From NCBI GenBank assembly GCA_028551475.1, contig CM052356.1, positions 12,241,884 to 12,305,883 on the forward strand: a stretch of 64,000 nucleotides of DNA. The letters are read 5' to 3'. The notes under the pieces were generated by a model. That model did no database searches and had not been told where the DNA came from. It saw only the letters and a program-made list of their open reading frames with translations. A program made the position numbers and the translations under genes. The DNA comes from Casuarina equisetifolia. Its lineage: Eukaryota > Streptophyta > Magnoliopsida > Fagales > Casuarinaceae. Shown in pieces: positions 22,301 through 34,078 of the stretch. Position 1 is the stretch's first letter, and each line of letters starts with the position of its first letter.

Positions 22301-24982
22301 TCTGGGGTGCTTCCTCCAATACTTACTTTCTCCACACCCCTTTATAAGAAGCTTTCATTTGTGCTGGTGTAGCAATGAGTCCTCACTTCTACAGGCATGA
22401 TTGATTACAGATGGACATGCGTGATTTTTTAAATGCTCCTAATGGATTGTACAAGCAGTCTCTGGCTGTAAATGAAGGAGTTGAATCTGACCCCTCAAAG
22501 TCCCCCCTGGGAGGCAGGACAGTATGTCAACTTTCTAAGTGATGTGTTCTTAATCATTGGCTATGGAGTCGTGGGCTAGATTTAAGAGTTAACTTCTTTC
22601 AGGATGTATTTGACCTGCCGTTTCGCATGGCTAGAGATCAAATAGAGGAAAGTCTCCGAACTAAGATGGCTTCCATAAAGGTACCATGTTCTAGTTTTTC
22701 TTTTCTTTGCTTTCTTTGGCTTTCCTTACTGGTTCATCTTGTACTTTAAATACACAATACAGTTATAACATCTTTCTTGTTTATGCATTGACTTTCTAAA
22801 GGAGCGTATGGGTCAATTGCAAGATGCACAAAAAGGTGCAGAAGTTACTTCTGAAGCAACTGAGAGAGAGCTTGAGCTTGAAGCTCAACTTGTTGAGGCA
22901 AGGAGCATAATCCAGGAGCAGGTATTATACTGTTTCCTTGAGCTAGAGATTAAGAAATAATTCCTTTTTGTTATTGTTTTCTAGATTAGGCATTTTTTTA
23001 ATATATTTTTTTGCTTTTGTTTTTTCGTCTAATCTCCTTCTGGATTATTGTGTTGCAAACATCTTATGATATGGATCACCTTCTAAGTGAAACCATTATA
23101 TTGTCAGTTAAGTATTAATTATTTCTTTCATGTTTATCCTTGCATCTAGCTTAGCTCTGGAGTCTTGCTTTTCTCATTTTATTGGCAGATTATCTTATAA
23201 TTCATGTATAAGTATGCTTTTGAATGAATATGAGATTCAAAATATGTTACACAAGGCAGCAGGAATTTGTCAATTTGAGCTTTTTTTGAGTTGTTGTATG
23301 GAGGATCTTGTTCTATGAAGCAGAAATTCCGCAGAGCTTATTCAGTGATAGCATGTTTATGTTCACTCAGTATTCTACTGCTTCCCTAAATCAAGAGCTC
23401 GCTGTGATAGGAAGCTGTATCAATGGCATTAAGTTTGTCATTTGGAGATTGTTAAATATATTACATGTGAAACACTGAATTCGTCCCACTCAGTTCATTT
23501 AAGTAGAACCATGTTTTTCATCCTCTGCGACATTGCAAATATCTAATATAATGTAGAGCATTTGCAACCAACATGTCCCCTCCTCTACAACCCCGCCCCC
23601 TTCTCTTCCCCCCTCTTTGTTTCCTGAAGATTAATTGAATTATGATAATTGCTTCATTACAGGCATCAATAATGTCGAAACATCTTGTGAAATCTGAGAG
23701 ACCAAGGTAGTTCAACTACCCATATGTTTGTTGTTGTAAGTATGCATCATTGTTTTAGGTATTTATGCTGGAGACTAAATGGACATACTAATCCTGGCAG
23801 GGATTCTATAATTTCGTCACCAACTGAGGTACTGTTCTTTCTCTTGGTCATATTTCTTCCTCTCATCACCTGGACACCAACAATGAATCTTGTATTACTG
23901 GTGCCAGTTATTTGTTGATCCTATTTTGGTAATCAATTTTTGAATTCTGCTAGGGTCTCACGGGGCTGGGCTTAGGTGCTGAGATAACTAGTCAATGAAA
24001 TTCAGTATTGGGAGTAGATAGTCTTGTGAATTGATAGGATAGAGGACATCGTTCAAGTCCAGGGTCCGCTGTGGAAGGGGCGTTGACTACTTGATCTTCA
24101 TTGGATTTCAAATTGCTACTTAAAGTGAACTGTGCTCTAAAAGATATGCAATCTTGTCAATTATTTTCTTGAAGTATGTGAACTTAAATCTGATCTGTTT
24201 TCTAAAATCTTTGAAATCGTTTCAATTGTTTTCTCTAATTATTTTGAATTTGAAAGTTGAATATGATGTCCAAATTTAATGATATTCAGTATTTATCTGT
24301 ACAAATGAAATGAGAACTAAGACTGAGATGTGTAACTGTTGATTTCCTAAGACACTAACTCTCTAGCAAAGCCACGATCTGATGCTAGGACTTTAGGGTA
24401 AGAAAGGAATCCCATTTACTGTAGAAATTTCAATTAGTATGTTTCTTTTTTCTAATGCGAATATTTCTTATTGTTAGTAGAGGCAAAAAGTAGAACTACT
24501 TTAATATGTATCCAGACAGAAAGGGTGTTGCTAGAAAATTTAATAAGCTGGTCGATTGAAGGTCTAAGGGAATCACAGGAGCTAGAGGCTACCTAGTAAT
24601 AGCTTGGCTATCAATGGATTCCTGGTAGGTCTAGTACTTTATCTGGTCAAAATATTTAGTATGATAGAGAGCAGCTTGATAGTCAGTAGAGAAGCCTGAT
24701 CTGACTACTTCTCCTTTCCCCTGCCCACCTACAAAACCCTATCCCCTCGTGAGTCCTTTTGATATATAGGCTTCTTATGTGATGGCCAATTTATATTAGT
24801 TCTATGTACTGTTAGTCGTTTGAAAACTTTCTCCGACAATTAGCTCCTTGGAGAACTTAGGTTTCCCTCTAAAACGGAAGCACAAAATGATTTAACATGT
24901 AGGACAGAGAGATTCAACTTATCGGAAATTAACTTTTTAATGTCTGACTTGCTTTTTTGATGTTCAGATGGTGAGAAATTAA
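19332..24982 (+). CDS. Afadin/alpha-actinin-binding (SSX2IP/ADIP) family protein, 15 coding exons, 388 aa
   Basis: Coding exons: 19332-19364, 19637-19768, 19861-19958, 20378-20474, 20581-20670, 20771-20833, 20971-21045, 21124-21189, 21262-21339, 22411-22521, 22603-22680, 22802-22921, 23663-23706, 23759-23828, 24968-24982. All junctions are GT-AG and keep one frame of 389 codons including TAA. The protein starts MPATDADLDLRDSDMFYRDYAF, then YLNQTLVTYGFPASLDLFANDP and CNCIYSLLQQRQRDVEFR, the conserved head of the ADIP domain (about residues 12-90). Next come long coiled coils (RLEAKVERLEAQVQGKDREI, EKLQQERDEFQRMVIGNQ, EYIKLQERLNQVLMEKKKE), then DAYEAKNQELMAENADLRALLRSMQ, then RDQIEESLRTKMASIKERMGQLQDA and a basic tail. 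Animal SSX2IP acts at centrosomes and cell junctions; the plant role is not well established, so only the family is called. Exon 6 could start earlier, at 20,741, adding ten in-frame residues. If exon 1 is instead spliced as UTR, translation would start at the Met of MFYRDYAF (19,646). Confidence 0.9.
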
Positions 24983-27858
24983 CAAGCCTGGCATGATTTT
25001 AGCCCATTTCGAGAATTGAAGTAAGCTTTCTGCAGAGATGAATTGCAGCTAGCAAGTAGTTATTTTGTGTACTTGTTTCTGATCAGTGTACACATTGATC
25101 CTTTACTTTTGTCTGTAAAACCTTGAAGCTGTTTTCAGCTCTGATGTTGATGTAATCGTATGTAGCTTTCCCTTGTTGAATGGTTACATGTGCCTTGTTC
25201 AATACATAGTATATAATGTGTATATTATATATATGTACACAATTCAATTCTTGTCTATCCGAAGTCTTATTGCCAGTGATTGCAGGTTTGTTATGAGGGA
25301 AATGAACTATTCTTTCAATACAACCTTGGACATCTGTTCCTGCCATCACCATTTTCGTTGCCTCAAAGCTTACTTGTTCTGTTTTTTCTGTCAAGACTCG
25401 AATTCACGGTTGCAGAAACAGATGCCTGTCCCATTTACCATAAATGATACCAAATCAATTCCAAAATCAATTCTTCGTAGGACAATTTTCATAGCATTCA
25501 ACAAAAATGAGTAATGAAGGCAATTTTATAAAAAAATAATAGAAGAATGTCTCATGAACTATACTTTGGTGATAAATAGAAATAACATCGTGAAAAACTA
25601 AGAATGTTGATTATTAGCATGCAATTACAGTATCAAAGTAATGTGAAAATGTCACCAGAAAAAGTTGAATCTGCCAGGGAATCATAACCTAAATTAATTA
25701 ATTACGAAGTACTGAACTTAAATTTGACGGCAATTAATGAGGTTTCAAAGCCTCTATAACAGTCTTCCTTATATTTTTATTTTCGATCAAAAAATGGGTA
25801 AAAAAGTCGCATTGAGAAACTCCTCTTTAAGAAATTAATCTGTGACTTCAATTTCCACGGCTTCTCCAGATTCTTCCGCTTCTTCCGCTTCTTCCGCTTC
25901 TTCCGCTTCTTACTCCAAAATGGGGTCACATGGGTGTGCCTAAATATTAAAAAGACAGGACGTTAAGAAACGATGGTAGGCATGCTGCATTACACGAGAC
26001 AGGATCATCCCAGAGGCCCGTGAATAAAGCTTTTAGCACGCTTATTTTTTAACTAGCTCGACAATGTAATGCCTACTTGTAAACCACGTGTATGTACTGC
26101 GTTTGAAAATTCATTTTTTCCTCGTAATCCATGTAATAACAAACCGAGATTTCAATACAAATTGCATATAATTCAGCAATGTCCTTGAGTTTGAACACTA
26201 ACCACTAGCAACAGTCATAATATTGAGTGATACAGCATGTAAACTTGCACCCTAAAGGTTGCATGATCAGCTTCCACTTTTCCAAAGCCTAGACGTAGAT
26301 GGCATAAAAAATTCAACGTGCCACAAGCTTGTGAAGAACTTTCGGGTTAAGATTTTGTCTACCTCTTCCCTATTACTCAAAATGAAAAGGAGTGCGTCTG
26401 AGAAAAAGTCTTTTTTTTTTTTAGGCTTTTGATGAATCGACAAGCATTCTTCATATTGGTTTTTGCATAATTTGACAAAACAATTTTAAGGAGGCAATAT
26501 TTTTGTCCAAAGAAATGGTGTTAGCTAGAGAGGCGAAAGTTTAGAGATTGGCACAAAGCAGGTCATCTTTATCGGTAAGAGTTGCTATTTCAGAGATGAG
26601 ATTTTCCAGTTCGCGGTTTGAAGTGGCCATGAGAAGTGGGAAGGTCTGAAGGGACAAACAGTTCAAAGAATTGCACCCGGCAGCCCTTGAAATTCCGCCC
26701 CTCTTTACAAATTAAGTCAAATCTTCTTATCAAATCGTCAAACTCTATATTATTGATTTATCAAATAGTTACTAAATACTATCAAACGAATCATAAATTT
26801 CTCAAGTAAGGTTGCTAACCATTTTTCTTTTCTTAAGTACATTTCTTCCCATGATATTTAAAAAATAAATATGGAGGCAAATATATACGTAAGTTTCTTT
26901 GAGGTTCGAAACCCCTTAGTACCGTCACTGTTCTCGAGAATTCTTTGGAGTGCTCTAAAACTGTGAGTTTATTTTATTAGGGCTAGAGTTTATTTTTACA
27001 AGGTATAATTATTATGCTTAATTTTATTATTGATAATAAAATTTATGGAGATATTACCCAGTTCCAAAAAAGTAAGAAAATAAAAAGTCACGCGTTAGTG
27101 GCTCCAAAATAGCATAGGCTGCGCATGGTCTAATACAGGAGGCCCCCGCCTGCTGCTTTTCTCAATTGCTAGTTCAAAGGTACATAGTCAAGCAGCCGTT
27201 GTGCTGGCAATCCGAGATTTTGTCAAAGCCTCTTGGCTACCTAGATTTATCCCAACAGATCGTTGAGGGTCAAGTTTTGGAGAGGTAGCTTTGGGCACAA
27301 GTTAGGAGGCAAATATTATAATAGTTGTGTCGTTACTCAGCAGCTAACCACTTGCTCTAATCCTCTTTGAGTCATTATTTGCTCTAGTTTGTAACAGTGA
27401 GTATTATTTTACTTGTTCATTTATCATGTTTGTTTAGAGATTTTTTGAACTTGACATTTATTCCTTGACCATTTCTTGATATTGACTCTGTGCAGCCATG
27501 TCTTGTAAACGTCTTTAATAGCCAACAAAGAAAATACTAAATAATCGATATCCCTTCAGCGAAGAAGTTGAGATAAAGCCATCATGTATTATCGGGACTG
27601 CTTCAAATGCAACGTTCTCGTTTCTTATTCATCTTTTATCATAACGAGATGGGGAATCCATGGATACCATTGTCGGACATGCTCCTAAGAGAGACGCTTT
27701 GTGCGCTTACATTGTCCCTGTTAGGTTTATGAAGACCAAATTGAATCAGAGTCCCGTATCCTATTTCGTGGCGTGTTCCATTGCTTGTCGTCGTCACAAC
27801 ACGGTTCTCCACTTTGATACGCATTCTCTTCGTTGACCACCTCTCCAACCTCTTCGCA
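24983..27858. other. 3' UTR and intergenic region
   Basis: The first few hundred bases after the stop are probably 3' UTR of the SSX2IP-like gene. The rest is AT-rich with no convincing gene. Short frames at 25,083-25,514 on both strands overlap each other and resemble nothing known. A 9-bp tandem repeat lies at 25,871-25,911. Confidence 0.45.
25871..25911. repeat. 9-bp minisatellite, about 4.5 copies
   Basis: The unit TTCTTCCGC is repeated perfectly four times, followed by a partial copy. It is isolated in intergenic DNA and belongs to no recognised gene. Confidence 0.9.
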
Positions 27859-27966
27859 GCCTATAAAATCCCTCGACCTCCGTTAAAGAGAATAGCGATA
27901 TTGAACTGCGCAGAACAGGAATCACTTTGTAGCAGAATTTTGTTGTAGTTCACGAGACTCTCCAAC
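27859..27966 (+). promoter_or_regulatory. Core promoter and 5' leader of the DUF761 gene
   Basis: TATAAAAT at about 27,862-27,869 lies roughly 100 bp upstream of the ATG at 27,967. This spacing fits a transcription start near 27,895 and a leader of about 70 nt. Confidence 0.55.
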
Positions 27967-28341
27967 ATGGAAACGAACAAGTGGTCTGTGCTTGCTCGCC
28001 TAAGGAAGGCAGTGAAGAAGATCACGTTTTTGATGAACTTTAGCATCAGTCGATGGCGTTTAGCTTCGATGATTGGCCGTACTTCTGTGAGCAAGCGGCA
28101 GATAAGCTTCAATGATAGGCCGGGTTTGAGAGCGTGTACCCCTGATAATAGTATTGACTCTGAAGGTTCAGGTTCATCGAAGGGGCTTCAGCGAACAATT
28201 AGTTACCCGAGCGAAGATGACGTTGACAAGAAAGCTGAGATGTTTATCGCTAATTTCTATCGCCAACTTCAAATAGAGAGGCAAATTTCACTAGAGCTTA
28301 AATACTGTCGAGGAGATAGCTTCAAAGCAATCTCGCCATGA
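27967..28341 (+). CDS. DUF761 (cotton fibre-expressed protein-like) family protein, intronless, 124 aa
   Basis: A single uninterrupted frame of 124 residues ending in TGA. The C-terminal block at about residues 84-112 (DDVDKKAEMFIANFYRQLQIERQISLELKY) is the hallmark of the DUF761 family: an acidic lead-in, the A-E-x-F-I-A-x-F-Y core and a following basic/amphipathic helix. The N-terminus is basic (RLRKAVKKITFLMNFSISRWRLASMIGR, about residues 11-38), followed by a Ser-rich linker (about 57-83). There is no signal peptide or clear membrane segment. The function of DUF761 proteins is largely unknown, so none is assigned. The start is the first ATG after a TATA box at a plausible distance. The antisense frame 27,861-28,112 is treated as a shadow. 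The gene sits alone between the SSX2IP-like gene and a gypsy remnant. Confidence 0.88.
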   Translation: METNKWSVLARLRKAVKKITFLMNFSISRWRLASMIGRTSVSKRQISFNDRPGLRACTPDNSIDSEGSGSSKGLQRTISYPSEDDVDKKAEMFIANFYRQLQIERQISLELKYCRGDSFKAISP

Positions 28342-28677
28342 TGATTTTGGGTTCTCTGCTTCTCTCTATTTGTTCTCTTTTTCCCCTGGGTGATTATTTG
28401 GTGGAGCCTTCGATTTTTCAAAAGAGGGCCTCTATCACGCATTTCCAAAAGGCTGTGTTTGGTTGTCAATAGCACATTCTTTCATTTTATTTTTTTTAAT
28501 TTCTCATTTAAGCTTCGATTTCTTTTTCTAGCCTCTTTCCAGGAAGTACAGAATGTCCCATGTAACAATTGCCTGATTGTATCTGATCTGTGAACAAAAT
28601 GAAAAGATTAAAAAACGATTGCCTGATTGTATTTGTGCAACTACTGCTTCGTGGACTTGTTCGGCTCAAAAGAGTTT

Positions 28678-28683
<6 letters not shown>

Positions 28684-28708
<25 letters not shown>
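28684..28708. repeat. (GA)n microsatellite
   Basis: An uninterrupted GA run of about 12 units, roughly 340 bp downstream of the DUF761 stop codon. Confidence 0.95.
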
Positions 28709-29299
28709 TTATGGTGCTAAATCCATAAGCCCAACTGACACCTAGATACTCTAAGAAAGGGAACACGCCGTTATGCAGCGCATATGGATAATTGGTTAGC
28801 GACTCCGTTTAGTTAGATTCCATGTGTAAAGTTTCCGGATTGGTAAAAAGCCGTAGAAATCGTTTGTATTGATAGCCAAAAATAAGTGCAAAGCAAACAA
28901 AGAATTAAAAGGCACTTATTTCTTAATTTCAACTCAAAAGATTTAATTTAATGAAAGGAGGAAACATACTTCTTTATATGGTTAAAAACTCTCGCTTTCC
29001 TTCTTGACATGAAAAGAAGTTTAAACCATGACATTCTCTTCCACCTAAATTTAAATTACTTTTACCATAATACATCCCTTGTCCACTCGCACACATCATG
29101 GAAATATCTTGTTTTCTTATCCAAAAAGTTAAACTCAATATAAAGAGTAGTTAGTCCTTCTTATATGGCCCAAAACTCTCATTTCCTTTTCGACGTGGGA
29201 AGAAATCTTTACTGTTATAGTAAACCCTTTATGGGTTTCACTTACGGGACGCTTCCTACTCTTTTACACTAATTGTTTTGCGGAGACCATAAACTAAAT
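28709..29299. repeat. Intergenic sequence with a diverged direct repeat
   Basis: A segment near 28,965-29,035 (CTTCTTTATATGG..AAAACTCTCGCTTTCCTTCTTGACATG) recurs in diverged form near 29,153-29,215 (CTTCTTATATGG..AAAACTCTCATTTCCTTTTCGACGTG), about 190 bp apart. It may be decayed LTR or other repeat sequence beside the gypsy remnant. No gene is seen. Confidence 0.4.
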
Positions 29300-30850
29300 C
29301 TGAGATGCATCCAATAAATCTATTAGGCCTGTCATATCTTACCAATCAGCTATTGAAAACTTGTGGTATCCTTAAATGGTGGATTCTTATGCTTTCGTGG
29401 CACTCCCCTATCATGGTGGTTATTTTCAAGCTTGATTCCATAAAATCACCAGCAAACTTTGCTCCTAAGAGTCCCATCTTTGACACTAACTCAAGAATAT
29501 ATTTTTTCTCACTCAAAATTAATGATATTGTCATATCTAAGCACCCAATTCCAAGAAGATAGAGATAATGCTTTTTGAAAAATGGTACATTTATTTTAAT
29601 ACTAAGATTGTGCCATAAAGAAAATGAATGTAAGCCAATTATATTGTAATATCTTCAAATTCTGGTTTTAAGATAAGGAAAACATCAATAAGGAAATAAT
29701 AATATTCCCGAATGGCTCTAGTATTGTCCACGACTTATGCACATAAATTGCGCTGAATAATTTTATATGGTCCATAAAATTGAGGTGTCAATGTCATGTC
29801 TCTTTGCAAAGCTACTGATAAACTTCTTTAGCATTATGGATGGAGATAAGCAAAATCTCCAACATGAAAATTTGTATTTTGCTTCATTCTATGTTGCATT
29901 TCCCCCAACTTGTTTCTTTCTCCTTTTATCATTCTGTCTCTTTCTTGTAGTTCATTTTCTGTAGCTTCTACCTTGAAAGGTCACCAAATCAAAGGGAAAG
30001 GGTGGCAGCCGTCCATATACTATTTTGAATTCCTATTGCTCTATGGTAGCTTGTAACGTAACATAATTCTTCCCATGGAAGTAATTTAACTCATTCTTGA
30101 GAGCAATTTCTTGAGAACTACCTAAGGTCCATTTTAAGGATCTATTCACAATTTTGGTTGCTGATCAATCTATGGGTGATAGGTCAAAGAATAATTAAAT
30201 AGGTCTCTTCCCCCCCCCCCCCCCCCCCCCCCACCCCCCCAAAAAAAAAAAAAAAAAAGTGCTAGTGAAAATGAGATCCCTATCACATATAATTGAAGAT
30301 GACATTTCATATAATTTCAGGACATTAAAAAAAAATACCAAAGCAACTTCAACAGCTTTATGTGGATGATTAATAACCACACAATAGGCCATTTTGAATC
30401 ATCTATCCACAACCCCTAAACTGGTTGTCTTTCCCTTTGAGGATCGTAGCACCCCCACGAAATCCATAGATAAGTCCATCGAAGTTTGATGAGGAATTGG
30501 CGAGTGTTGTAGTAATCTGGTCGTATAAACAATTACCCATTTATTTCTTTGGCAGTTTGGATGATGTCTAACAGAATCTCGATACGTTTTCTCCATTTTT
30601 CCCCAATAAGAAACTTGTTTTATGCGCAGCAATGTTTTGTGCAGATCTTCATAAGTCTCCCAATACATTTCCTTGATAATCATTGACACTAAAGAAGATT
30701 CTTTTTGCAGATAAATTAGGCCTAAAAAAGAGCATCCCATTATTCTCAACTCCCAAGGACTGGAAACTTCCCCATTTTGCACGTTCTTTTGGAATACTAA
30801 AATACTCTTGAGAAGGTGGAAACCATCTAAAGGGTCACTTAGATCCAAGC
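29300..30850 (-). pseudogene. Gypsy integrase remnant
   Basis: On the minus strand, 30,399-30,848 encodes an integrase H2C2 region and core start: SSLVSMIIKEMYWETYEDLHKTLLRIKQVSYW, then HHPNCQRNKWVIVYTTRLLQHSPIPHQTSMDLSMDFVGVL and KGKTTSLGVVDR. The next part (about 30,260-30,395) reads MAYCVVINHPHKAVEVALVF...SSSIICDRDLIFTSTF, matching the core around the second catalytic Asp. After a homopolymer tract it resumes with a SIDQQPKL / YKLP...NSKYYMDG-like stretch and then the integrase C-terminal region to about 29,300. Stops and frameshifts are frequent. The lineage is uncertain because no LTR or chromodomain was recognised. Confidence 0.7.
30210..30258. repeat. C23-A-C7-A18 homopolymer tract
   Basis: A run of 23 C, one A, seven C and then 18 A sits inside the gypsy integrase remnant, where about 20 residues of the core would be expected. 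The G-rich complement could form a G-quadruplex. Such a tract is also prone to assembly or polymerase error, so its exact length is unreliable. Confidence 0.85.
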
Positions 30851-31660
30851 GTATAAAGGATGCTCAAACCTGTGATGTTTTGCAACAAACCAGACTAGTT
30901 CCTCTTTCCTACAGCAACCATTGGTTATGCAGACAGAAACTTCCAGAAACCTCACGAGAATGGTCTGTCCAGAAACATCTACAATAGTGGACCTGTCTAA
31001 CAAATTGGGCCTCCCACAACATCTAAGCCAACACGTACTTACAACCCAAAATACAAAGCATACGTAGAGTCCCTGAACGCATACATATAATTAAAATAGC
31101 ACCTTACAGATTCGGGTCAATTTGTGCAAGACCCTTTCAGCGACATGGCAATTTCGATTGGCCCCCGGAGTTTTTTGACCAGCCGAACGCTTGTTTCGGA
31201 TCCCCCACCTTCGGCCAACCAGAAAGACTTTCAGCCGTCACTAGAGGGATTTCGGCCACCACAAACCGCATTTTCTGGCCAACAGTTTGACTAGAATTGG
31301 TTTCCCCCACCACCCCATTTCATCTCACCTAGACAGGTGTATGAATGGGAAGTACTATGGTTAGCAACTTGGACCACACTGTAGGTCACCTGGGCCACAA
31401 CATGGACCTTAATATGAACAACGCTATGAGCCACAAACTATAAAATAAGGAAAACACTATGGGCAGTAGGTAAGCTCTCCCCAAGCCCCTAGTATGGATT
31501 TCCCTCGGGGAAGACCCGCTTGTTTGAGATTGAAGACTACCAAAAGGTTTGATATGTGACAGTGGCAATGAAAGGTGCTGCCGCGTGGTGGTCTACAATC
31601 TATATGGCTGAAAAGGTTTAACTTAGCTAGGATGAGTTTACGTGAGATGCTGTTGCCAAA
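30851..31660 (+). pseudogene. Possible gypsy gag fragment, opposite strand to the adjacent integrase
   Basis: Around 31,530-31,660, allowing frameshifts, the plus strand reads DYQKV..YVTVAMKGAAAWWSTIYMAEKV..S.DEFT..AVAKFDKK. This is similar to the capsid region of gypsy gag (A-x-x-W-W followed by W-x-x-F and F). The upstream 30,851-31,500 is Pro/Gln-rich in places and otherwise unassigned. It cannot be part of the same intact element as the minus-strand integrase next to it. Confidence 0.45.
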
Positions 31661-31661
31661 T

Positions 31662-31707
31662 TTGACAAAAAAAAAAAAAGGTGGGGTTTGGGTGGGGGGG
31701 GGGAGGG
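31662..31707 (+). repeat. A-run followed by G-quadruplex-prone tract
   Basis: About 13 A, then GGTGGGG, TTT, GGG, T, eleven G, A, GGG. There are four or more G-runs of at least three separated by short loops. It directly abuts the left end of the 1.26-kb LTR at 31,708. Confidence 0.8.
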
Positions 31708-32962
31708 TGTTTGATGAAATTTTAAATGCAAAAGAATATGTCGAACAAATAATATAATGATAAAAAACATATCATACCACATAGATTGATAATTATTAGA
31801 CCAACTAATTACTAATGGTAAATAACTTCTAGAACTTATTTAACAAGTCCAAATGATAGATGATAGATTAACTAATTAAATGTAAGAAAACTAAACACAC
31901 AAAATATATTAGAGCATATGATTTATCATAACTACTAGGTATTAATGTTGATTATTTATGCTTGCAAGGGGGACAATATTTATGTGATGACAAAACTTCC
32001 TAATTTATTTATAATCTTATGTTTAGGTATAACAAATGTACTTAGTTTATTAATTCACTATATCTCTATATGTGAATTAAAATAAACTAAATGCATTATG
32101 ATTTATGAATATTACCAATTTACACTAAAAGCCATATAAACAATATGGTATATGTCTATCCATATTTAATTTATGGTCTCAAAGATGCAAATCATCTCTT
32201 GCATATCATCTCTTGTCAATCTCAAACATGCAAATCAAATCATTTAAGTGATAGCCAATCACTTAAAAGCATTAAACACAGTAACATGTAACTTCACATA
32301 AACAAAATATATTATAAAACATAATAATCACAAGATTCATACCATCATAATTAGGTTATATTGTAGCTCTAACAAAAATAAATTAAAACATAATAAAATA
32401 CTAAGGAAGAACAATAGTAGGAATAAAATAATGCATCTTGAATCAAAGAATAAGAAGTTTATCACCCTTTTTGTCTTCTTTTCAAGAAAACCCTAAATTC
32501 TTGGCCTTTTTCTTGAATTGTGCTGAATTTCCTCCTCCATTTTCTTTTACCATTTTCTCTTCTCTTAAATAAGGTTAGGTTTAGACTTATCTTTTATCTT
32601 AGTAAAGTGAATTTTGGAGACCCAAGACAATTGGGTATTGAACTCTTATATTGATTGGGCTTTGAACTCCTAACATGATTAGGTTTTCTAATTATTTAGA
32701 AAACCCAACAATGATGGAAAATCTAAAGTCCAGGCCCATTTTGATTTTCTTAATCTTGATATTTTGACCATATTTTGACCATATTTTGCCATATAATAAG
32801 CATCAAGTTCTCCATGTTTATCTTTTTCTCCAAGCCTCCTTATGTTATAAAAACAAGGCAAATTCAAGTAAATAAAGAGAAATTTAAATATTTTCTCATA
32901 AACATTACATTATTTATTGCCTAAAAATAGGTAAAATAACTCTATAAAAAATATAGTTATCA
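31708..32962 (+). mobile_element. Solo LTR of a second family (copy 1, about 1.26 kb)
   Basis: Starts TGTTTGATGAAATTTTAAATGC and ends ATAGTTATCA. It is homologous along its length to 45,736-47,038: shared blocks include CGAACAA.TAATATAATGATAA near the start, the CTTTTTGTCTTCT.TTCAAGAAAACC block near 32,467, and TTATTGCCTAAAA.TAGGTAAAATAACTCTATAAAAA at the end. No protein-coding frame. Flanks give no clear target duplication (GAGGG left, ATGGG right). Strand is nominal, because no coding internal region fixes it. Confidence 0.7.
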
Positions 32963-33547
32963 ATGGGGTTATGGGTGGAGCAAAGTTGGGCATTGAAGTT
33001 GTTTGTTTACTCATATTTATTGTTGTGCAAATCAAAGCCGATTGTGGGGGTTGTTTCAAAATTTCTTTTGGTTGATTATTTTTGAAATTATTTGATTATG
33101 TGAAAGGTTAATAACTAGTTTATTCATATATTTCTTTGTATGTATTGATTATATTGTTGCTACTTTAAATCTAATATATTGACCTTGTTGTGATATCACA
33201 TTAGATTTCTTGTGATTTAAAGTTTTCTATTTTATTATTTCTAAAGGGCTTAACTTGATACTAGATACAAAGGGCACATAGATACTAAGTTCCTATTGTG
33301 CAAATTGAATCAAGATTGTTGAATTTTTGCAAATTAAAAATATCATATTATCATGTGGTTTGAATTTAAGCCATGTCGGTTATAGTTATTACTATTGTAA
33401 CTATTGATTGTCAAGCTTTGTGGTTTGAGTTTGTCATTGTTCTTGTTGTGTATTAAGCCATGTGGCTTCATTCATATTGTTAAGGTCATGTGTGGCCCAA
33501 TTTGTAAGGATTGTGTGTTGCCCAATTTGTAGTTGTGTTGTTGTTAG
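32963..33547. other. Unassigned AT-rich sequence
   Basis: No open frame or recognised motif. It contains short repeats of a GTGTGGCCCAATTTGTA / GTGTTGCCCAATTTGTAG type near 33,490-33,530. Probably decayed transposon sequence. Confidence 0.35.
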
Positions 33548-34078
33548 TGTTAGGTATAATGGCCGACCAAGAAGGGAAGAGGGTGTGGAGGGGGGGAGCT
33601 GAATTGGTTTTCTAGCAATATGTCTACAATAAGCTATTTAAATCTCACACAATAGAATCAAATAAGCCACAAGAGATAAGTATCAACATCAAGTTAAGAC
33701 AATCACAAACAAAAAAGAGAGACACTAATTTTTTCATAGTGGTTCAACCCTTTTCACCTACTTCCACCTTTTTCTTCATCCAACTCAACTAGTTAAAGTC
33801 CTCTTTACTCACAAGGTAGGAGAAAACATTCTCCAAACTTTCCAACTCCTTCTCAAGGAGTTATTCAAGTCACCAATTACAAGAGAAGATTGAATCAACC
33901 TTTTTACAATTAGCAAATTCCCAAATAATATGAAATGTAAAGGATATTGCTTATCAAAAAGTTTATTCAAATGAATGAACAAGTATCTAAGCTCTAATCA
34001 CGAAACCCCAAATATCATCAAGTTAAGATTTCAAATTTACATCAATATTTATGTGCATATAATGTATATAGTTTAATT
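33548..34078 (-). mobile_element. LTR 4 of the 1.5-kb copia family, 3' part
   Basis: On the plus strand it starts TGTTAGGTATAATGGCC, the family's LTR end in inverse. It continues to 34,078, where a complete copia element begins. It rejoins at 40,219/40,224. The two parts together are about 1,540 bp, the normal family length. Confidence 0.85.

Noticed and set aside
24050..24075. GTTCAAGTCC, a tRNA T-loop-like string
   Set aside because: Stem pairing fails, and no acceptor, D or anticodon arms can be folded from the preceding 70 bases.
26900..26925. GGTTCGAAACCCC, a tRNA-like string
   Set aside because: No cloverleaf can be built on either strand around it.
27861..28112. Minus-strand frame opposite the DUF761 gene
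   Set aside because: It lies antisense to a recognised family domain and has no motif of its own, so it is a shadow frame.
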